A DNA stretch of 64,000 bases from Nissolia schottii (taxonomy: Eukaryota; Streptophyta; Magnoliopsida; Fabales; Fabaceae), in the NCBI GenBank assembly GCA_003254905.1, contig QANU01010637.1, positions 207,919 through 271,918 on the forward strand, in the 5' to 3' direction. The notes under the pieces were generated by a model. That model saw nothing but the letters and a program-made list of their open reading frames with translations. It was not told the origin of the DNA and ran no database searches. Positions within the stretch are counted from its first letter, which is position 1. Each line of letters begins with the position of its first letter. Positions 1 through 12,300 of the stretch are shown piece by piece. The position numbers and the translations under genes were made by a program.

Positions 1-141
1 TAGAACAGCATGTATTAACCCAAAAAGACACATAAAGCAGTAACCAAAGCACTCATCAATGCAAAACTGATAAACTCTTCTATTAATATAACAATGATAT
101 TTGAGAAACCAAGTGCTGAATCTATCATTTAAAAAAGACTA

Positions 142-193
142 AGATCCAATGGAATATTACAATGGGAAGATCCAATGGAATATTACAATGGGA
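142..193. repeat. 26-bp tandem duplication
   Basis: Two head-to-tail copies of a 26-base unit containing gatccaatggaatattacaa occupy 142-167 and 168-193 without mismatches. Confidence 0.9.
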
Positions 194-371
194 GGTTGAT
201 GACTAAAACAAGGGTGCAAACATTTATTTAGATTCCGAAACACGTTCCATTAATCATCCTTTTCTGGACACATATAATAATGACGATGCTCGCCTGAAAA
301 AATGGGTTCTTCAGCTAGCAGCACTAAAGGGGGGGAGGGGGTGGGAATGGATATGGAAAGTTGGGAACTAG

Positions 372-522
372 GGTGTGTTTGGTTCCAGTTTTCATTTCCT
401 GTCTTCATAATTTTGGGGAGGAAACCGTGAAAACGATCAAATCCTGTTTCCTATTTTCACTATTTCCTTTACAACACTCCAAAAACTTGAAATACAGGAA
501 ATGAAAACTGAAATCCAATTTC
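372..522. mobile_element. Short inverted-repeat (MITE-like) element in intron
   Basis: The left arm (about 382-401, cagttttcatttcctg core) is matched in inverted orientation by the right arm (about 495-513, caggaaatgaaaactg core). Weaker pairing continues inward. The outer ends begin tgtttggttcc. Size, about 150 bp, and structure suggest a MITE. No target duplication was resolved. Confidence 0.5.
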
Positions 523-809
523 AGATTTCAAGTTCCTACAGAAATCAAGACATTTGCTGATTGATGATACTCCTATCCAAGTTAGTATATCCACAGTAAC
601 AGATCAATGCTCATAGATAAAGCTTTGAACAACAAAACCACAATCCCTAACCACCTTGCGAATCTCAAATTCCAGCTATCTTAACTTCCTAAAAATCGAA
701 TTTTTCCCTCATTTCCCCAGAAAGCCGAAGCGGGAATTGAGGGAGAAGAGGAGGATCTAAGAATAAAATCGAAAGAGGGTGGTGAGAAGAGAGAAGAGAG
801 GGAACTCAC

Positions 810-957
810 TGACTAGTAGGGTTCTGGAGAGGGTCCATTTCTGAGCGCGACCCACAATGGAGAAAGGGAGCCAGTGGGTGGGAATGAAGGAATGGAGAAG
901 CGAGACGGTGGCTATTCCCCCAATAGTTGATAGATCTTCTGCGCTGAAAGCAGCCAT
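810..957 (-). CDS. First coding exon of a conserved small plant membrane protein (partial gene)
   Basis: The exon encodes 49 codons plus one base, beginning MAAFSAEDLSTIGGIATVSL and ending WTLSRTLLV. It stops at a consensus donor (GTGAGT on the minus strand, GT at 809-808). The phase-1 end would complete a Thr codon if the next exon starts CN, as I recall for the plant homologues (TLLVTAFGAVLHV), but that exon is not in the window. I therefore read 1-809 as intron and the gene as running off the left edge. The segment is hydrophobic, with His-Trp residues in HSFIPTHWLPF, which suits the first membrane helix of a small multi-pass protein. A longer open frame reaches Met at 1026, but the Met at 957 is the start I recall for the family. 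Function is not established from this exon. Confidence 0.7.
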
Positions 958-1244
958 TGCCGAATGAAAGGAATGAAGAAAAAACAGAAAACAGGATTCA
1001 GAATGAGATCTATGAATGGGTAACAACCACGCAACTGCAGATCCTGTAAGAGAACATTCAGAATGCTAACTGGGTTGCCAGACAAATTATTATTGAAATA
1101 TGCTAAAGTGAGGATCTCTTTGTAAAGAAATAAAGAGTCACGCTCTCATATTTTAATGATTTAATAGTAATATTAGGGTAAAATGAGGGACTGGATCTTT
1201 GCCCTTTGTTTTGCATTTTCTATGATTTGATCTTTTAAGTTAAA

Positions 1245-1525
1245 AATGCTTTTAAAAAAGATTAAAACATCATTTTTATCTTTGAAGTTGGCAATTTTCA
1301 TTTATTTCAGCCTCAAACTCTCAAAATCATTGAAGTTGTTTTCTAAGTGGTCAAACGTTCATCAAGTCAGTCCCATAGAAACTTAATTCCAGGAATAGAC
1401 TTGATGGACGTTTGACAACTTCAAAAATAATTTTGATGATTTTAAAAATTTTAAATGAAATTAATGAAAATTGTCAACTTCTTGAGAAAAATAATGGTTT
1501 ACTCTTCAAAAAAGCCTGTTAGCTT
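1245..1525. mobile_element. MITE with long terminal inverted repeats
   Basis: Arms at roughly 1245-1375 and 1399-1525 are inverted copies of each other. Examples are gcaattttcat on the left against atgaaaattgtc on the right, and caaacgttcatcaagtc against gacttgatggacgtttg. There is almost no unique centre, so the element is a near-complete hairpin of about 280 bp with imperfect arms, which suggests an old insertion. Confidence 0.65.
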
Positions 1526-1751
1526 AATTATTATTTGGGTTAGATCAAACTAGGTCTCCATTGAGCATTTTAACCTACTTCCACCCTTAATAACAAGGCC
1601 GTAAGACAAGAAAAGATGGAGAACTTACATGAGATTTTCATAGTGATTAGTTGATAAAATCGAGTGTTACTTATGAAGGAATAAGCAAAATAAGAACGTA
1701 AAACATAAAATTGTGACATGAAAACCAAGATCTTCCCAAAACTATAAATTC

Positions 1752-2090
1752 ACTACTAAAAAACGTTCTTTATTAACAAATTTTATCGGTGGATATATCC
1801 ACCGACATTACCAACGAATTTTATGCTTTCAATTTGTCGGTAAATGTTTTTCACAAGTATTTTGGCAAAGATCATCATATTTACCGGCAGATAAAATTTG
1901 TCAGAATATTCGGTGATATATATTAATGCAAATTGGTGCCAACACATTACCAATGGATAAATTTGCCAATAAATTTTAGAGGATAAATTATATAGATGAT
2001 AAATTTACTGTCAATAATAGTTTAAGATTATTAAATTTATCATTTATATTATTCCCGTTAATAAAAGTACACAATATAAGCATATTACCA
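1752..2090 (+). mobile_element. CACTA-like transposon terminus with subterminal repeats
   Basis: The sequence begins cactactaaaaaacg, resembling the CACTA terminal signature. It is followed by short repeated motifs in both orientations (ccaccgacatt, accaacgaattt, tttgtcggtaaa, ttaccggcag), typical of CACTA subterminal repeats. A matching inverted terminus ending in tagtg was not found nearby, so the element is truncated or continues in an unrecognised form. Confidence 0.45.
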
Positions 2091-2149
2091 AAATTTGACG
2101 TACGATGTACCTAATTAATTATGGGACTCACATATGGATGAAACGTAGT

Positions 2150-2440
2150 AGGCAACATGTGGCTTCCTTGAAGATGAAGCTTGGGAAGGAAGTGATTCCT
2201 ATCTCTGAGCTCCTTGAGGCGCTTAAGAGCATCTAAGTGAGGCACAAAACGGGTTAGAGGCCACATCTTAATCCAAAACTTTAAAGCAATGGGTTTATGA
2301 GACTTTCCAAATATATACTCTTCACTTAATCCAAATTTAATCGATACAAAACTTTTAACATTCACACTTAAAACACATAGGGTTATTCTCCTCCCCAAGG
2401 ACAAGGTCTATCTGCCCTCTAATAAGGTGTGAGTTTTGTT
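2150..2440 (+). pseudogene. Decayed gene fragment, copy 1
   Basis: The forward reading contains MKLGKEVIPISELLEALK and, after about 160 bp of stop-ridden sequence, DKVYLPSNK followed by a donor-like gtgtgag. Both pieces are homologous to copy 2 (2701-2810), including following intron-like sequence (ttgatttaaagttgcatt). The parent gene is not recognised. Confidence 0.4.
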
Positions 2441-2700
2441 GATTGGCCCCTTGTCCTTGGAGTTAATGTTACTTGAACATTACTTTTGATTTAAAGTTGC
2501 ATTGCGTTGCTATTAAATTTAGATTTTAGTTTTGTCATTTCAATTTCAATCCGTTGTTAGCACGTAATTGTTAGCCGCTACTAGACATATTTTAGCATGT
2601 TTAAATGGTACCAGTAATATGATAATTCTTGTCCTGCTGGTCTATCAGCTGTGAGTTTGCAATTTAATCGTAAATCTATGCTTTTATCACCATTGATATT

Positions 2701-3296
2701 CAGCCTGGGATGGATGAGGAGGAAGTGATTCCTTACTCTGAGTTCCTTGATCATGATGCTGTGGCTATTCTTCTCTTCAGGGACAAGGTCTGTCTGCATC
2801 CTGATGAGGTGAGCTCTCTTTTATTATTACTTCAACATCACTTTTTATAGACACTTTTTAGACATGGAGAATCAAGTATCAATCACTTTTGTGATTTAAA
2901 TTGCATTACCTTGTTTAATTGTTTCAGACTTTCAGTATCTGAATGCTTCTTCGGCATTCTGATGTCGAAAACAAAATCCATATTGGAAATCATTTAAGGT
3001 CTTGCCCTGCACCGAAACCTTAGAAGGTTTAAGTCCGTCTAGATTGTTCTTTGAATAACCTCAACTGGTTTAATACTGGTTCTCTCAGAGTGCTTTCGTC
3101 AAAACTAATTGCTGACAATGATCCCATGAGGGAAGAGTTAAGGAAGCTGGTAGAGAAGAAGGAAGAAATCAGACATGCTGACGCACAAGTAGGTCCGGCG
3201 CATCCTTTGGTTTGGTCTCGGATTTGGCATAGTCACGGTCAGCCTCACGTTTTGGGAGTTCTTGTGGGTGCCGACCGTGTATGCCGTGCAAAATGA
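2701..3296 (+). pseudogene. Decayed gene fragment, copy 2
   Basis: An open stretch reads DEEEVIPYSEFLDHDAVAIL and then FRDKVCLHPDE, ending at a donor-like gtgagc (about 2810). After AT-rich sequence, a second open stretch from 3051 encodes a charged segment (DPMREELRKLVEKKEEIRHA) and stops at 3296. The exon-intron appearance suggests a genomic gene fragment, not a processed copy. No product can be named. It lies just downstream of the CACTA-like terminus, so capture by a transposon is possible. Confidence 0.4.
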
Positions 3297-3689
3297 CGAT
3301 ACAAATATAATAGAATGGTTGAAAATTTATTCTAACGTTCTAATGTAAAAAAACTCATTCTCACATAAATCATATAAATGTAAAACATTTAATTTGTATA
3401 TAATTTTGGTGGCTCATGAGCTAGCTCAAACTTAGTGAACTGAGCTCGAGCCCCAAAAATTTGACTTATTTCTAAATGTGTTTAAGCTCGGCTTGGCTCA
3501 CTGGCCTGAGCTTTAACAAGCTCGACTCTCTTTCGGTTTACTCTTAATAAAGATGCATCTAAACCGGGAAACAATTTTAAATATAACACTCGAGCATGTA
3601 GATTTTAGATGCAATATTAGGTTTTTTTTACTTATCTATGGCCCCAAAATTTTTATGATCCCCACAATATGGTGTCTTGAAAAAAATTA

Positions 3690-3900
3690 CGATTGTATGG
3701 GTTTATTTTCTAAAATCGTCACTCTGTGTGGCGATTTCAGACATCCAAATTTTTTTTAGGTTTGAAATCGCGATTTCAGACTCTGAAATCGCCATGGGCC
3801 GCAGTGATTTCAGACTTTTTTTTTTTTTGAAATCGCCCTAAACAGTGGCGATTTCAAAAAATTTCCCCATACTTTCGTAATTTTTTATTCCAGCTCATAT
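3690..3900 (+). repeat. Repeat built on an aaatcgcc / ggcgatttca motif
   Basis: The motif ggcgatttca and its complement tgaaatcgcc recur six or more times in alternating orientation (for example near 3730, 3767, 3785, 3830 and 3848), separated by A- or T-runs. The same style of sequence appears, reversed, at 22270-22450. It looks like part of a dispersed transposon or LTR. Confidence 0.55.
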
Positions 3901-6314
3901 ATTCGATTTTTTTCCCCCAAAACCCACCCCAACGTAAAAACCCCGCAATTTTAGAGCTATCTTTTCCTAGATAGTAAGCAATTTCTTTCACTTTATGAAT
4001 AGCGAGGAGGAATCGAAGTTTGTTCAGAGAACGTAGCTAAGCATCTTGTTAAGGATAAACCCTATTGATAATTTAGTTTGAGGCTAGTGGCTTCATTGCA
4101 AGTGTTGGAGAAATTTCAAGTCAAAGATTTGGCTTAGTACAATTGCCAGAAGCTCTTCTTTCTGAGATTTTAGAGGATTAGGAGTAGGCTTCGTTGCAAA
4201 ATGGTTCTCGCAGTTGTTGACGATGCTGAATTCACTGGAACCATTGGTTGGAGAAAATAGCTGGTTTGGTTTAAGAAGTAGAATCACAATAACAAGAAGC
4301 CATGAGCACATGTTAATTGCTCGCCAACAACCTACAAAGTCATGGACAAGCTCTTCAACAGTTTTGTCGATTTGAAACATTAACTTTAGACTTTCTGAAC
4401 TTAGATCGAGACTACGCAAAATAATATCAACTTTAAATCCCTTTTTTTTTTGGTGAGGTTTTAAAAGTTTCTTTTTTTTAATATAAGGATCAACTTTAAA
4501 TCCTTCATTGATATTTACTAACTTTTTGAATTGTATAGATTCATTTTAGGCTGAACTAGGTTCTAAATCTTAGGAAGGTTGTTAGGTTGACGCGCATGAT
4601 ACAAATTATGGAAGACAAATTATGCTTCCTTTTTCTGTTTATGTACTGTTATTTATGTTGCAGAAATCTGAGCAAATATGATACAACAGTTTATAGTGTA
4701 ATGACATGTATAGGGTACTAATAGGAGTGAAAGATATCAATGTAGTTTATATCAGTTTGCATTTGACTCTCGTTCATTATACGAAGGTTGATATGATTAA
4801 AATGATAAGTGATATGTGAATATTCTTATTTTAAAGAGCCTAATAACATGTTTTGACATTAATGAGATTTAAAGAGTATGAAAATATATTTTAATATTAG
4901 AAATTGATGTTAAATTTACCTAAACTTTTGTTAATAAAAAGATTTCTTTTGAGTAAAAGCAACTATTGTGATAAAATATATATTCATAAAAAAGATTAAA
5001 AGGACTAGTGAATGGGGAGAAAAAAACAGGCTGGTCACTTTCAATGAATTCCTTTAAGTCTTTTTCTTGGGGTACTTAATTAGATGCTGACGTAAAAGCT
5101 CTTGAACAATCCAAATGGCATTTATTCAATAATTAAAGGTAAGATAGAAAATTCAGCAATTTTACCTGTTTAGAAACATCAGCCACATTTACAGTAACAT
5201 ATTTTCCAACTTCAAATTATTCCTTTATTCTCCTAGAGCACATGTACTGTTTACAGCTAGACGTTTTCATTAAATTAATGATGAAGAAAATTAATAATCA
5301 AGAAATTAAGAAAAGTTGGGGGTACTAAGCATCGATTAAAGGCTTGACTCAAAAGGTCATCAAGCAAAAAGGCAAAAAGCTTATATCATCACATGTCCTG
5401 TCCACAGGAAAGGGGTGCCATCCACTATTCCCACATCCATTTTATGCTTTACAACTCCTCATCTTTTTATGCATTTATCAATTTCTTGGTACCAATAAAT
5501 TGTAAAAAAAATTAGTATACGTGTTCATATTTTTATGAGTTGTGATAGATAGTTCGACAATATTTTATCTCAAATTTGTACAACACAAAATTATGCGGCA
5601 GACATTTCAAGTTAAAAGATTCTTAAAATATAAAATAAAACAAACAAAGTTTGGTTATGATTTGTAATACAAGCAATTGAGTATGGATTTGTTGAGGCAT
5701 CCATCATTTTTCTATTTTTATTATGATTGTTGAGACTTACATTAGTATATGAAATGTAGAATTTAAATAATTTTTATAATATCTTAAAGCAACTTTTTTT
5801 TATGTATGAGCTTTTTGGTAGAGTTTTTTTACCTATAATTTTAAGATGATATCAAAATTTTATAATGATTATAACTTTTTCGGCAGATACTCTTGTAATA
5901 ATTATATATCAAAATTAATCTTATTTCTTTTTCACGAAAAGTTTATTTATAAACTAAGTTCACATTTTTTTTTCTCTTCATGAAACTTGGACAAAGAATA
6001 TTAAAATTCAATGAATAAACAAATAAATAACCTTTTTTTTCTTATAAATCTAAATATATCAAAAAAAAGGAAACAAAGGACCTAAGTCCTACAATAAGAA
6101 TAAGTCATCCCGAAGGCATCAGCCAATACCATCAAACAAAATATATAACATTTAAAAGTAGATGAACAGCTGTAACTTTCTTTTCAATTAAAGCGCTTTT
6201 TTCTCCTGTCCATATTAGACTCTTTTGGATTAATTTTTAACAAAACATAATTTCTTTTAAAATATAATAATAGTTAAAATATAGGTAGTTTCTTGCTTGC
6301 ATCCTAATATTTTT
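3901..6314. other. Intergenic AT-rich sequence, no gene seen
   Basis: A 108-codon open frame on the minus strand (4093-4419) has no recognisable domain or splice context and is probably chance. The rest is AT-rich with T-runs. No RNA gene or clear element was identified. Confidence 0.5.
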
Positions 6315-6880
6315 AAGAGAATGATGCACCAAGTTAAAAATAAAAAATAAAAATTGGATTACCATATTCTACAAAGATCTTATTGTAATTGAACTCTACT
6401 CATCTTCTTCTCTGCAGTCCCAACCCCATGGTGGTAGCAACATCACCCACAACTCTTGTCCAGATCCGAGACCCTTTGATGTCGGCGCCACCACCCTCCT
6501 ACACCGCAGAATTTTCTCTTTCCGTCTTTGATGAAGTTTGTGGTGGTGATTCCTTTGGAACCTCTTGTTGCATAAGTTTGGAATCCTCTAATGATGCTGA
6601 GAAATATGGAATTTTTTATGGTTCTGAGTTTTTCTTTGTCAATGGCATTGGTATTTTGTTTCATTGAGGGATGGTGGCTAGAGGAAGGTGTTAGAGAGGG
6701 GGGGGGGGGGTTAGCCCAACGGGCAGTTGTCAACAGTGATAAAGAGTGATAGTGTGGAAAGGGGAGAGGTGAAAATTGAGAAAAATTTAGCTATATTTTT
6801 AAAATGTGTCTAACCACACTTTTAAAAGTGTGGCTAAATGTAAATGCTCCACTCTAGTCCATCAAGTGCATCATTCTCTT
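6315..6880. mobile_element. Non-autonomous element with perfect 15-bp terminal inverted repeats
   Basis: The sequence aagagaatgatgcac at 6315-6329 is matched exactly in inverted orientation at 6866-6880. The 566-bp interval has a more GC-rich interior, an 11-base G run near 6700 and a perfect 20-bp palindrome. No transposase is encoded. Target duplications could not be fixed, so the exact ends are uncertain. Confidence 0.55.
6814..6833. repeat. Perfect 20-bp palindrome
   Basis: ccacacttttaaaagtgtgg reads identically on both strands. A degenerate copy of the same theme (tagctatatttttaaaatgt) lies about 30 bp upstream. It sits near the right end of the 6315-6880 element and may be a subterminal structure. 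Confidence 0.85.
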
Positions 6881-8200
6881 GAACTTACTTGGTAACTTAA
6901 ACAAAGCCTAAAATATAATTTTAAAAAATATTTTTTTAATATCAAGGTAAAGTATTCTTTTTAAATTTTTTTAGAACATTTCACTTCTACCAAAAAAAAA
7001 AAGTGAACAAAAGAATCTTGTCGTATCTATGATTTTTTAATTAGTAAACGAAAGAATCAAATTTTGTTTTGTTGATGTCGCAAGATATTGGTATGATAAG
7101 ATTTGATTAGACGACAATATAAATTACTTTTTTGTATATATATTTTCAGTACATAATAATTAAATGAGAAATTCGTATGTAAACAATAGATACAAGTCTA
7201 ATAAAAGCAACGTTCTGAAAATCAGACTAGACTGGTTAATTTGACCGAGAACCCGACCTTAGCCGGTCCAATTAGGCAAATTTGGTTGGGTTCTGGTTCT
7301 ATTTTTTCTTCTGAAAAATTGATTTTGTTAATAAAAAACTGTTTTTTAAAATAATAAAATAAGAAATCAACTTTTTAAATAAAAAATTGTTTTTATTAAT
7401 TTTGATTTTGTTCCTACATATTTTGTTAAAAAATATACTATCACAATATTAACAATGTACAAATACTATATAAAAAGGTATTTTTATTTATTATATAACA
7501 TATAATTAATCATATATATACATAAAAATAATAAAATATATATTTATTAGACCTCAGTTGAACATCTAAACCCTGCCTCGACCGGTTTGATATCCGGTCC
7601 AATTTTCTTAACATTGAATAAAAGTGAATATCGCTTGGAAAGATTCCAAAATACTTGGTGGAATTACATAATGAAAATGATATAACTCCCTTTTATTGTA
7701 ATTATTCAAATATAATGGTGCTAAGGATTTGGACCTTATCATTTCATGTAAAAAATGATCATGTTTAATTAAGTGGGAGAGAAAAAGACATAGACTTTAA
7801 CCCTCTTAAAATTGGTATAACTTAATTCAAATGTTTGTGTGTTGCATAATGATTTTCAACATGAGAGGATGTATTCTCGTGTGCTAACCTTATGCTTACA
7901 CATAACTGACATAGTTCCTTTTAATTGAATTTATAATTACTCAATATAAAAATAAACATTACAAAATAGAAAAATAAATATTTTAAACTAGAGAAATAAG
8001 TATTGTCACTAAACATTTTATATATCTAAACACATGAGTTTGATATCACTACTAAATAAAGAAATAAATATTGTCACATAATATTATTATATGTTTATGC
8101 ATATGTGAATTTAATATTATTTATTTTATAATATTTATTTATCTATTTTAATCACTATTAAATAACTATTTTTAAGTTAGATAATAACATTTTTCTTTTA
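6881..8200. other. Intergenic AT-rich sequence with ccggt-rich patches
   Basis: No gene is visible. Two patches at about 7220-7280 and 7555-7605 share ccggtccaatt-type words, a motif common in degenerate plant DNA transposons. Pairing between them was too weak to define an element. Confidence 0.4.
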
Positions 8201-8229
8201 ATTTTACTAGTACTATTTTCCATTGAATG

Positions 8230-9302
8230 CTTCAAGCGCGTGGTCCTCACGCCCCTTGTAGAATGGGACCCGCGAGGAGGTTTGGGTCCCACCACAGTCC
8301 ACAGCGGTTTTGCATGGAAGCGGCCATGAGGAGAAGATGAGAAGATTCTCTCCCTCCCTCACTTTCTCTCTCTACAGTTTCTCTCTCCTCTGCAACAAAA
8401 TTCTCTCTCTTTTTCCCCCAAAAATCCAATTTTTACTGCCAAATGATTCTCTTACATGCCCCCTTCGCTGAAATCCAAGCTCGTAGCGTGCACCACCGGC
8501 CTCGGTGCGCACCAAAAAACTTTAATCAAGTTCCCTTCTTCTTCCTCTTCTTGTTCACTGCGTTTCCTTTTTATTGAGCTTTTTGGGGTATTCTCCTTGT
8601 TCTTCTTTTCAATTGAACTGTTTTTGTGGTTGATCCAACTTTGTTTTCTGAATTCTGATTGTAGAAAAAATCCCTACTTTCTATTAACGGATTCTGCAGT
8701 TGGGTTTTCTTACCCTACTTCTAATTTCACTGCTTTCCTGAATCTCCAAGCACAGTTCCTCATATTGGGTTTGTGAAAATTTTGCATTGTGTTTTTGGCT
8801 TTTCAGTTTCAAACGCCTGTGTTTGATGCTACTTTTTTATCCTTTTGCTTGTTTTGAAGTTTGTACTGGTTTTTGTTTCATCAATCAATTGTTGGTACTG
8901 TTTGTTGTGTGGTGAACTAGTGATGATTAAATTGATGCTGGTTTCTTCTAGGTGTTCATCAGATGCAGTTTTTGATTGCTTGTGTTTGTAGATGGAAATT
9001 GATGTAGGAGTTTCCTAGTTATGACCCCTGTCATCTTCACTAGTTCTTTAGATTTTGATGCTAGTGATTGTTTATGATGTGCTAGAATCTGGTTTCTGTG
9101 ACATAATAGAAGACACTTGTGATCTGTTTTTCTTCTTCTTGTGGCAATTGTTACTATGTTTTACTATTAACTTTGTTACTTTGCATTTACCTAGTTTATT
9201 GTTAATCTTATATTAGTACCTTTGATGCTTAATGAATTTACAGATAGATCTCTAAGAATCTAATATATTAGTACCTTTGATGCTTAATGAATTTACAGAT
9301 AG
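8230..9302 (+). promoter_or_regulatory. Leader (5' UTR) exon and leader intron of the DUF630/632 gene
   Basis: A pyrimidine-rich stretch (tctctctccctccctc style, about 8340-8420) looks like a plant 5' UTR. From about 8560 the sequence becomes T-rich and intron-like, ending at an acceptor ttacag at 9243 or its duplicate at 9298, 57 bp before the start codon. The exact transcription start and leader donor were not determined. An upstream open frame at 8456-8776 has no family resemblance and is probably untranslated leader plus intron. Confidence 0.5.
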
Positions 9303-9303
9303 A
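9211..9303 (+). repeat. Tandem duplication of the leader-intron 3' splice site
   Basis: A 38-base sequence ending ttacagataga occurs identically at 9211-9248 and 9266-9303, a period of 55 bp. Each copy carries the same gcttaatgaatttacag acceptor context, so two equivalent AG acceptors precede the DUF630/632 start codon. Confidence 0.85.
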
Positions 9304-9359
9304 ACTCTTAAGTCCAGGGTTTCCATAAAGGGAAATTCCAAAGGTAGATTTGGGGATAA

Positions 9360-12300
9360 ATGGGGAACTCAAGCTCCACAATGGAGGATGATAAGGCGTT
9401 GCAGCTGTGCCGCGAGAGGAAGAAGTTTGTTCGGCAAGCACTTGACGGGCGTTGCTCACTCGCAGCTGCTCATTTTTCATATGTCCAGTCACTGAAGAAC
9501 ACAGGAACAGCTCTTCGAAAATTCACTGAACCTGAAGGGCCAATTGAGCCTTCCTTATACGCTCCCACTAATGCAACACCAGAACAATCACTTGCTTTGA
9601 CTCATGAGAAGACCTTGTCCCAGTTATCATTTTCTTCACCATCCACGTCGCAACGCATTGATGCGGCTGAAGCCTTCTCGCCAACTCCCTCTCCGCCAAG
9701 TATTAAGCTCCATGCAAATCACATGAAACGTACTGGTATTCCTTCAAAAAAGGTTGAAGAGAAAGTGCCTGTGCCTGTTATAGGAATGGTAACATCCTCA
9801 GGTACTCCACAGAATGGTACTCCTCGATTCAATGGAAGGCACGAAACATCGGCATTTGAAGATCCTTCTCTTCCGGATGGAACTCCCCAATGGGATTTCT
9901 TTGGTCTTTTCCATCCTATTGACCATCAATTTCCCTTTCAAGAAGGGAAGGGCATGCACCAAGATATGGGGAATGCTGATGCTATAACACAGCTAAGGGA
10001 AGAGGAAGGAATTCCTGAGTTGGAAGATGATGAAGAGGAGGTTTCTTCTCATGGAAGGGAAGGCTCTCAGGATTCTGAAGACGAATTTGACGATGACCCT
10101 ACCACAGAAACCCTGGTCCAAAGATTTGAGAATCTTAATCGAGTTAATAACCATGTTCAAGGAAATGGTTTACCTGCCACCACTAAGCCTTTGGCTGGGG
10201 GTTCGGCCTTTGAGGTTGAATTAGTGAATGGAGAGAAGGGAAAATCTCCTAGTATATCCCCGTTGAAGACAACACCTCCAGAAACTCCGCATCCACCTGG
10301 AACAAATAAATCAACCGAGAAAGAAAACCAAAGCGAGAATAAATTCGCCCCCAAGAATTTCTTTGCAAGCATGAAAGATATTGAATTGCTCTTTATTAAA
10401 GCTTCTGAATCTGGTAAAGAGGTTCCAAGGATGCTTGAAGCAAATAAGTTTCACTTTCGTCCGATATTCCCGGCAAAAGAAAGTAATCTTTTTGGCTCGC
10501 TCCTCGCCCTTTCTGTCTTTGTGTGTCAGTTATCATCTGGGGAATGTTAAGCATTAGCTTTTCTTATTAGCTTTTCAGTATGACATGTTCCTCTCTTCCT
10601 CACAATTTATACTTTTTAGTTCATGCTACCTCTACTGACTACTTAAGATATACCCTATAGACTCTTGGTCAAAAATAGGAGAAAGGAATATACCCTATAG
10701 ACTATAGACAGTCCTTGCATGAATGGTCATAACTGGGATCATGGTGCATTTTAAACTGAATATCTTCTTCCCTTTGTAGTTCTTTGGGTTAATAACAATT
10801 TCCTGTTTCTAGGAGGCTTTGGCAAGATTATTTTCATTACTGTGTAATTTATTTCAAGATGAAATGCTTTAAAGTTTAAACTAGATAGTTTTAATTGTGA
10901 CAGATGGTTCTGTGGCGTCGTCGTTTTTGAAGGCATGTTTCTCTTGTGGGGATGACCCGAGTCAAGTTCCAGAAGGTAACTTTCTTTGTCGCTTTTACTG
11001 TTTGGTTGAGCAATCTTATTGTTTGTTCTGAAGGTATTTTGTAGGAATACACATTTGCCCTCCTGTACGAGCGGTGCAAATCCAATTACAAAATCTAGTT
11101 ATTGTTGGACTTGTTTAGGAAGTGGTTCGATATTCTGGAATCTGTTTTAGGGAGTTTAGAGATCCCATTATTTTATTGGGGTTTATGAGAAAATGTAAAT
11201 GATGTTGATCCTTTCCTTTTAATTTAGAATTCATTTTTAGTTCCTTTTCATATAAATAATGCAAGGTAGTTATAGCATTTTTTAGTCTTCCACCGAAAGT
11301 AAAACTGATTTGAGAAGATGTGGTTATATTAGACCATATGATTTTGAAGCATGTTTTACAAGGAATATGCCTTAACTAATTTTTTTTTTTTAGTTTATAT
11401 ATTTCTTCCTGTTTGTTGAAAGCTGCTTTTGGAATTCAATGTCTAATTTTTTTTCTTCTTTATATCTTCCTAGAACCTGCTCAAAACTCGGTTAAGTACT
11501 TAACTTGGCATAGAACGGCATCATCTCGATCCTCCTCATCCAGAAATCCTTTGGGAACAAACTCAAAAGACGATACTGAGGACCTCACAAATAATCTGTT
11601 CGATCATTCTTGCATGATCTCTGGAAGCCATGCATCAACCTTGGATAGGCTATATGCTTGGGAAAGGAAGCTCTATGATGAAGTGAAGGTACAGTGTATC
11701 GCTTATCAACAATTATTATTGTGTATTTTTGTATGTTACATTTTAATAATAGTATGTTGCAGAAGACTTGTTCTGAATCTTAGACCAAACAAATAGGCAC
11801 ATGCCATAGAATATTAGCATGTCTATGTTTGCAGGTAACATTGTTTGTTTCTCTGAATTACAGGCTAGTGAGATTGTCAGAAAGGAGTATGACACGAGGT
11901 GTAAAATCTTAAGACACCTGGAATCGAAAGGAGAGAAGACCTCCACAATTGATAAAACTCGTTCTGTTGTCAAGGACCTGCACTCAAGAATCAGAGTTGC
12001 TATTCACAGGATAGACTCAATATCAAAGAGGATTGAGGAATTACGGGACAAGGAGCTTCAGCCACAACTTGAGGAGTTGATTGAAGGGTATGATTCTCTA
12101 GGTTTTGCTTATTTTATGAAGTGTCTGTTTTGTGTTGTCTCGTTCTCGAATCAGCTTTATAATACCTCGTATATCCAGAGTGGGATAAGGTGCAGCATGA
12201 AGAGCAATTGTGAAAGTCTTTAATAAACAGAAAGAGTTTTAAGAAAAAGTTTATTGGAAAGTTTTTATTACTATTTTGGATTAAATAAATTTTTTGTTCA

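Larger units (their letters stand above)
1..809 (-). other. Intron 1 of the left-edge membrane-protein gene
   Basis: No coding exon is visible here on the minus strand. The stretch holds a 26-bp perfect tandem duplication at 142-193, a G-run near 330-340 and a short inverted-repeat element at about 372-522. Confidence 0.5.

Noticed and set aside
6389..6733. Overlapping 92- and 96-codon frames on opposite strands
   Set aside because: They lie within a non-autonomous TIR element, are Pro/Ser low-complexity and have no splice or promoter context.
8456..8776. 106-codon open frame upstream of the DUF630/632 gene
   Set aside because: It is hydrophobic low-complexity sequence from a T-rich leader/intron, with no family resemblance.
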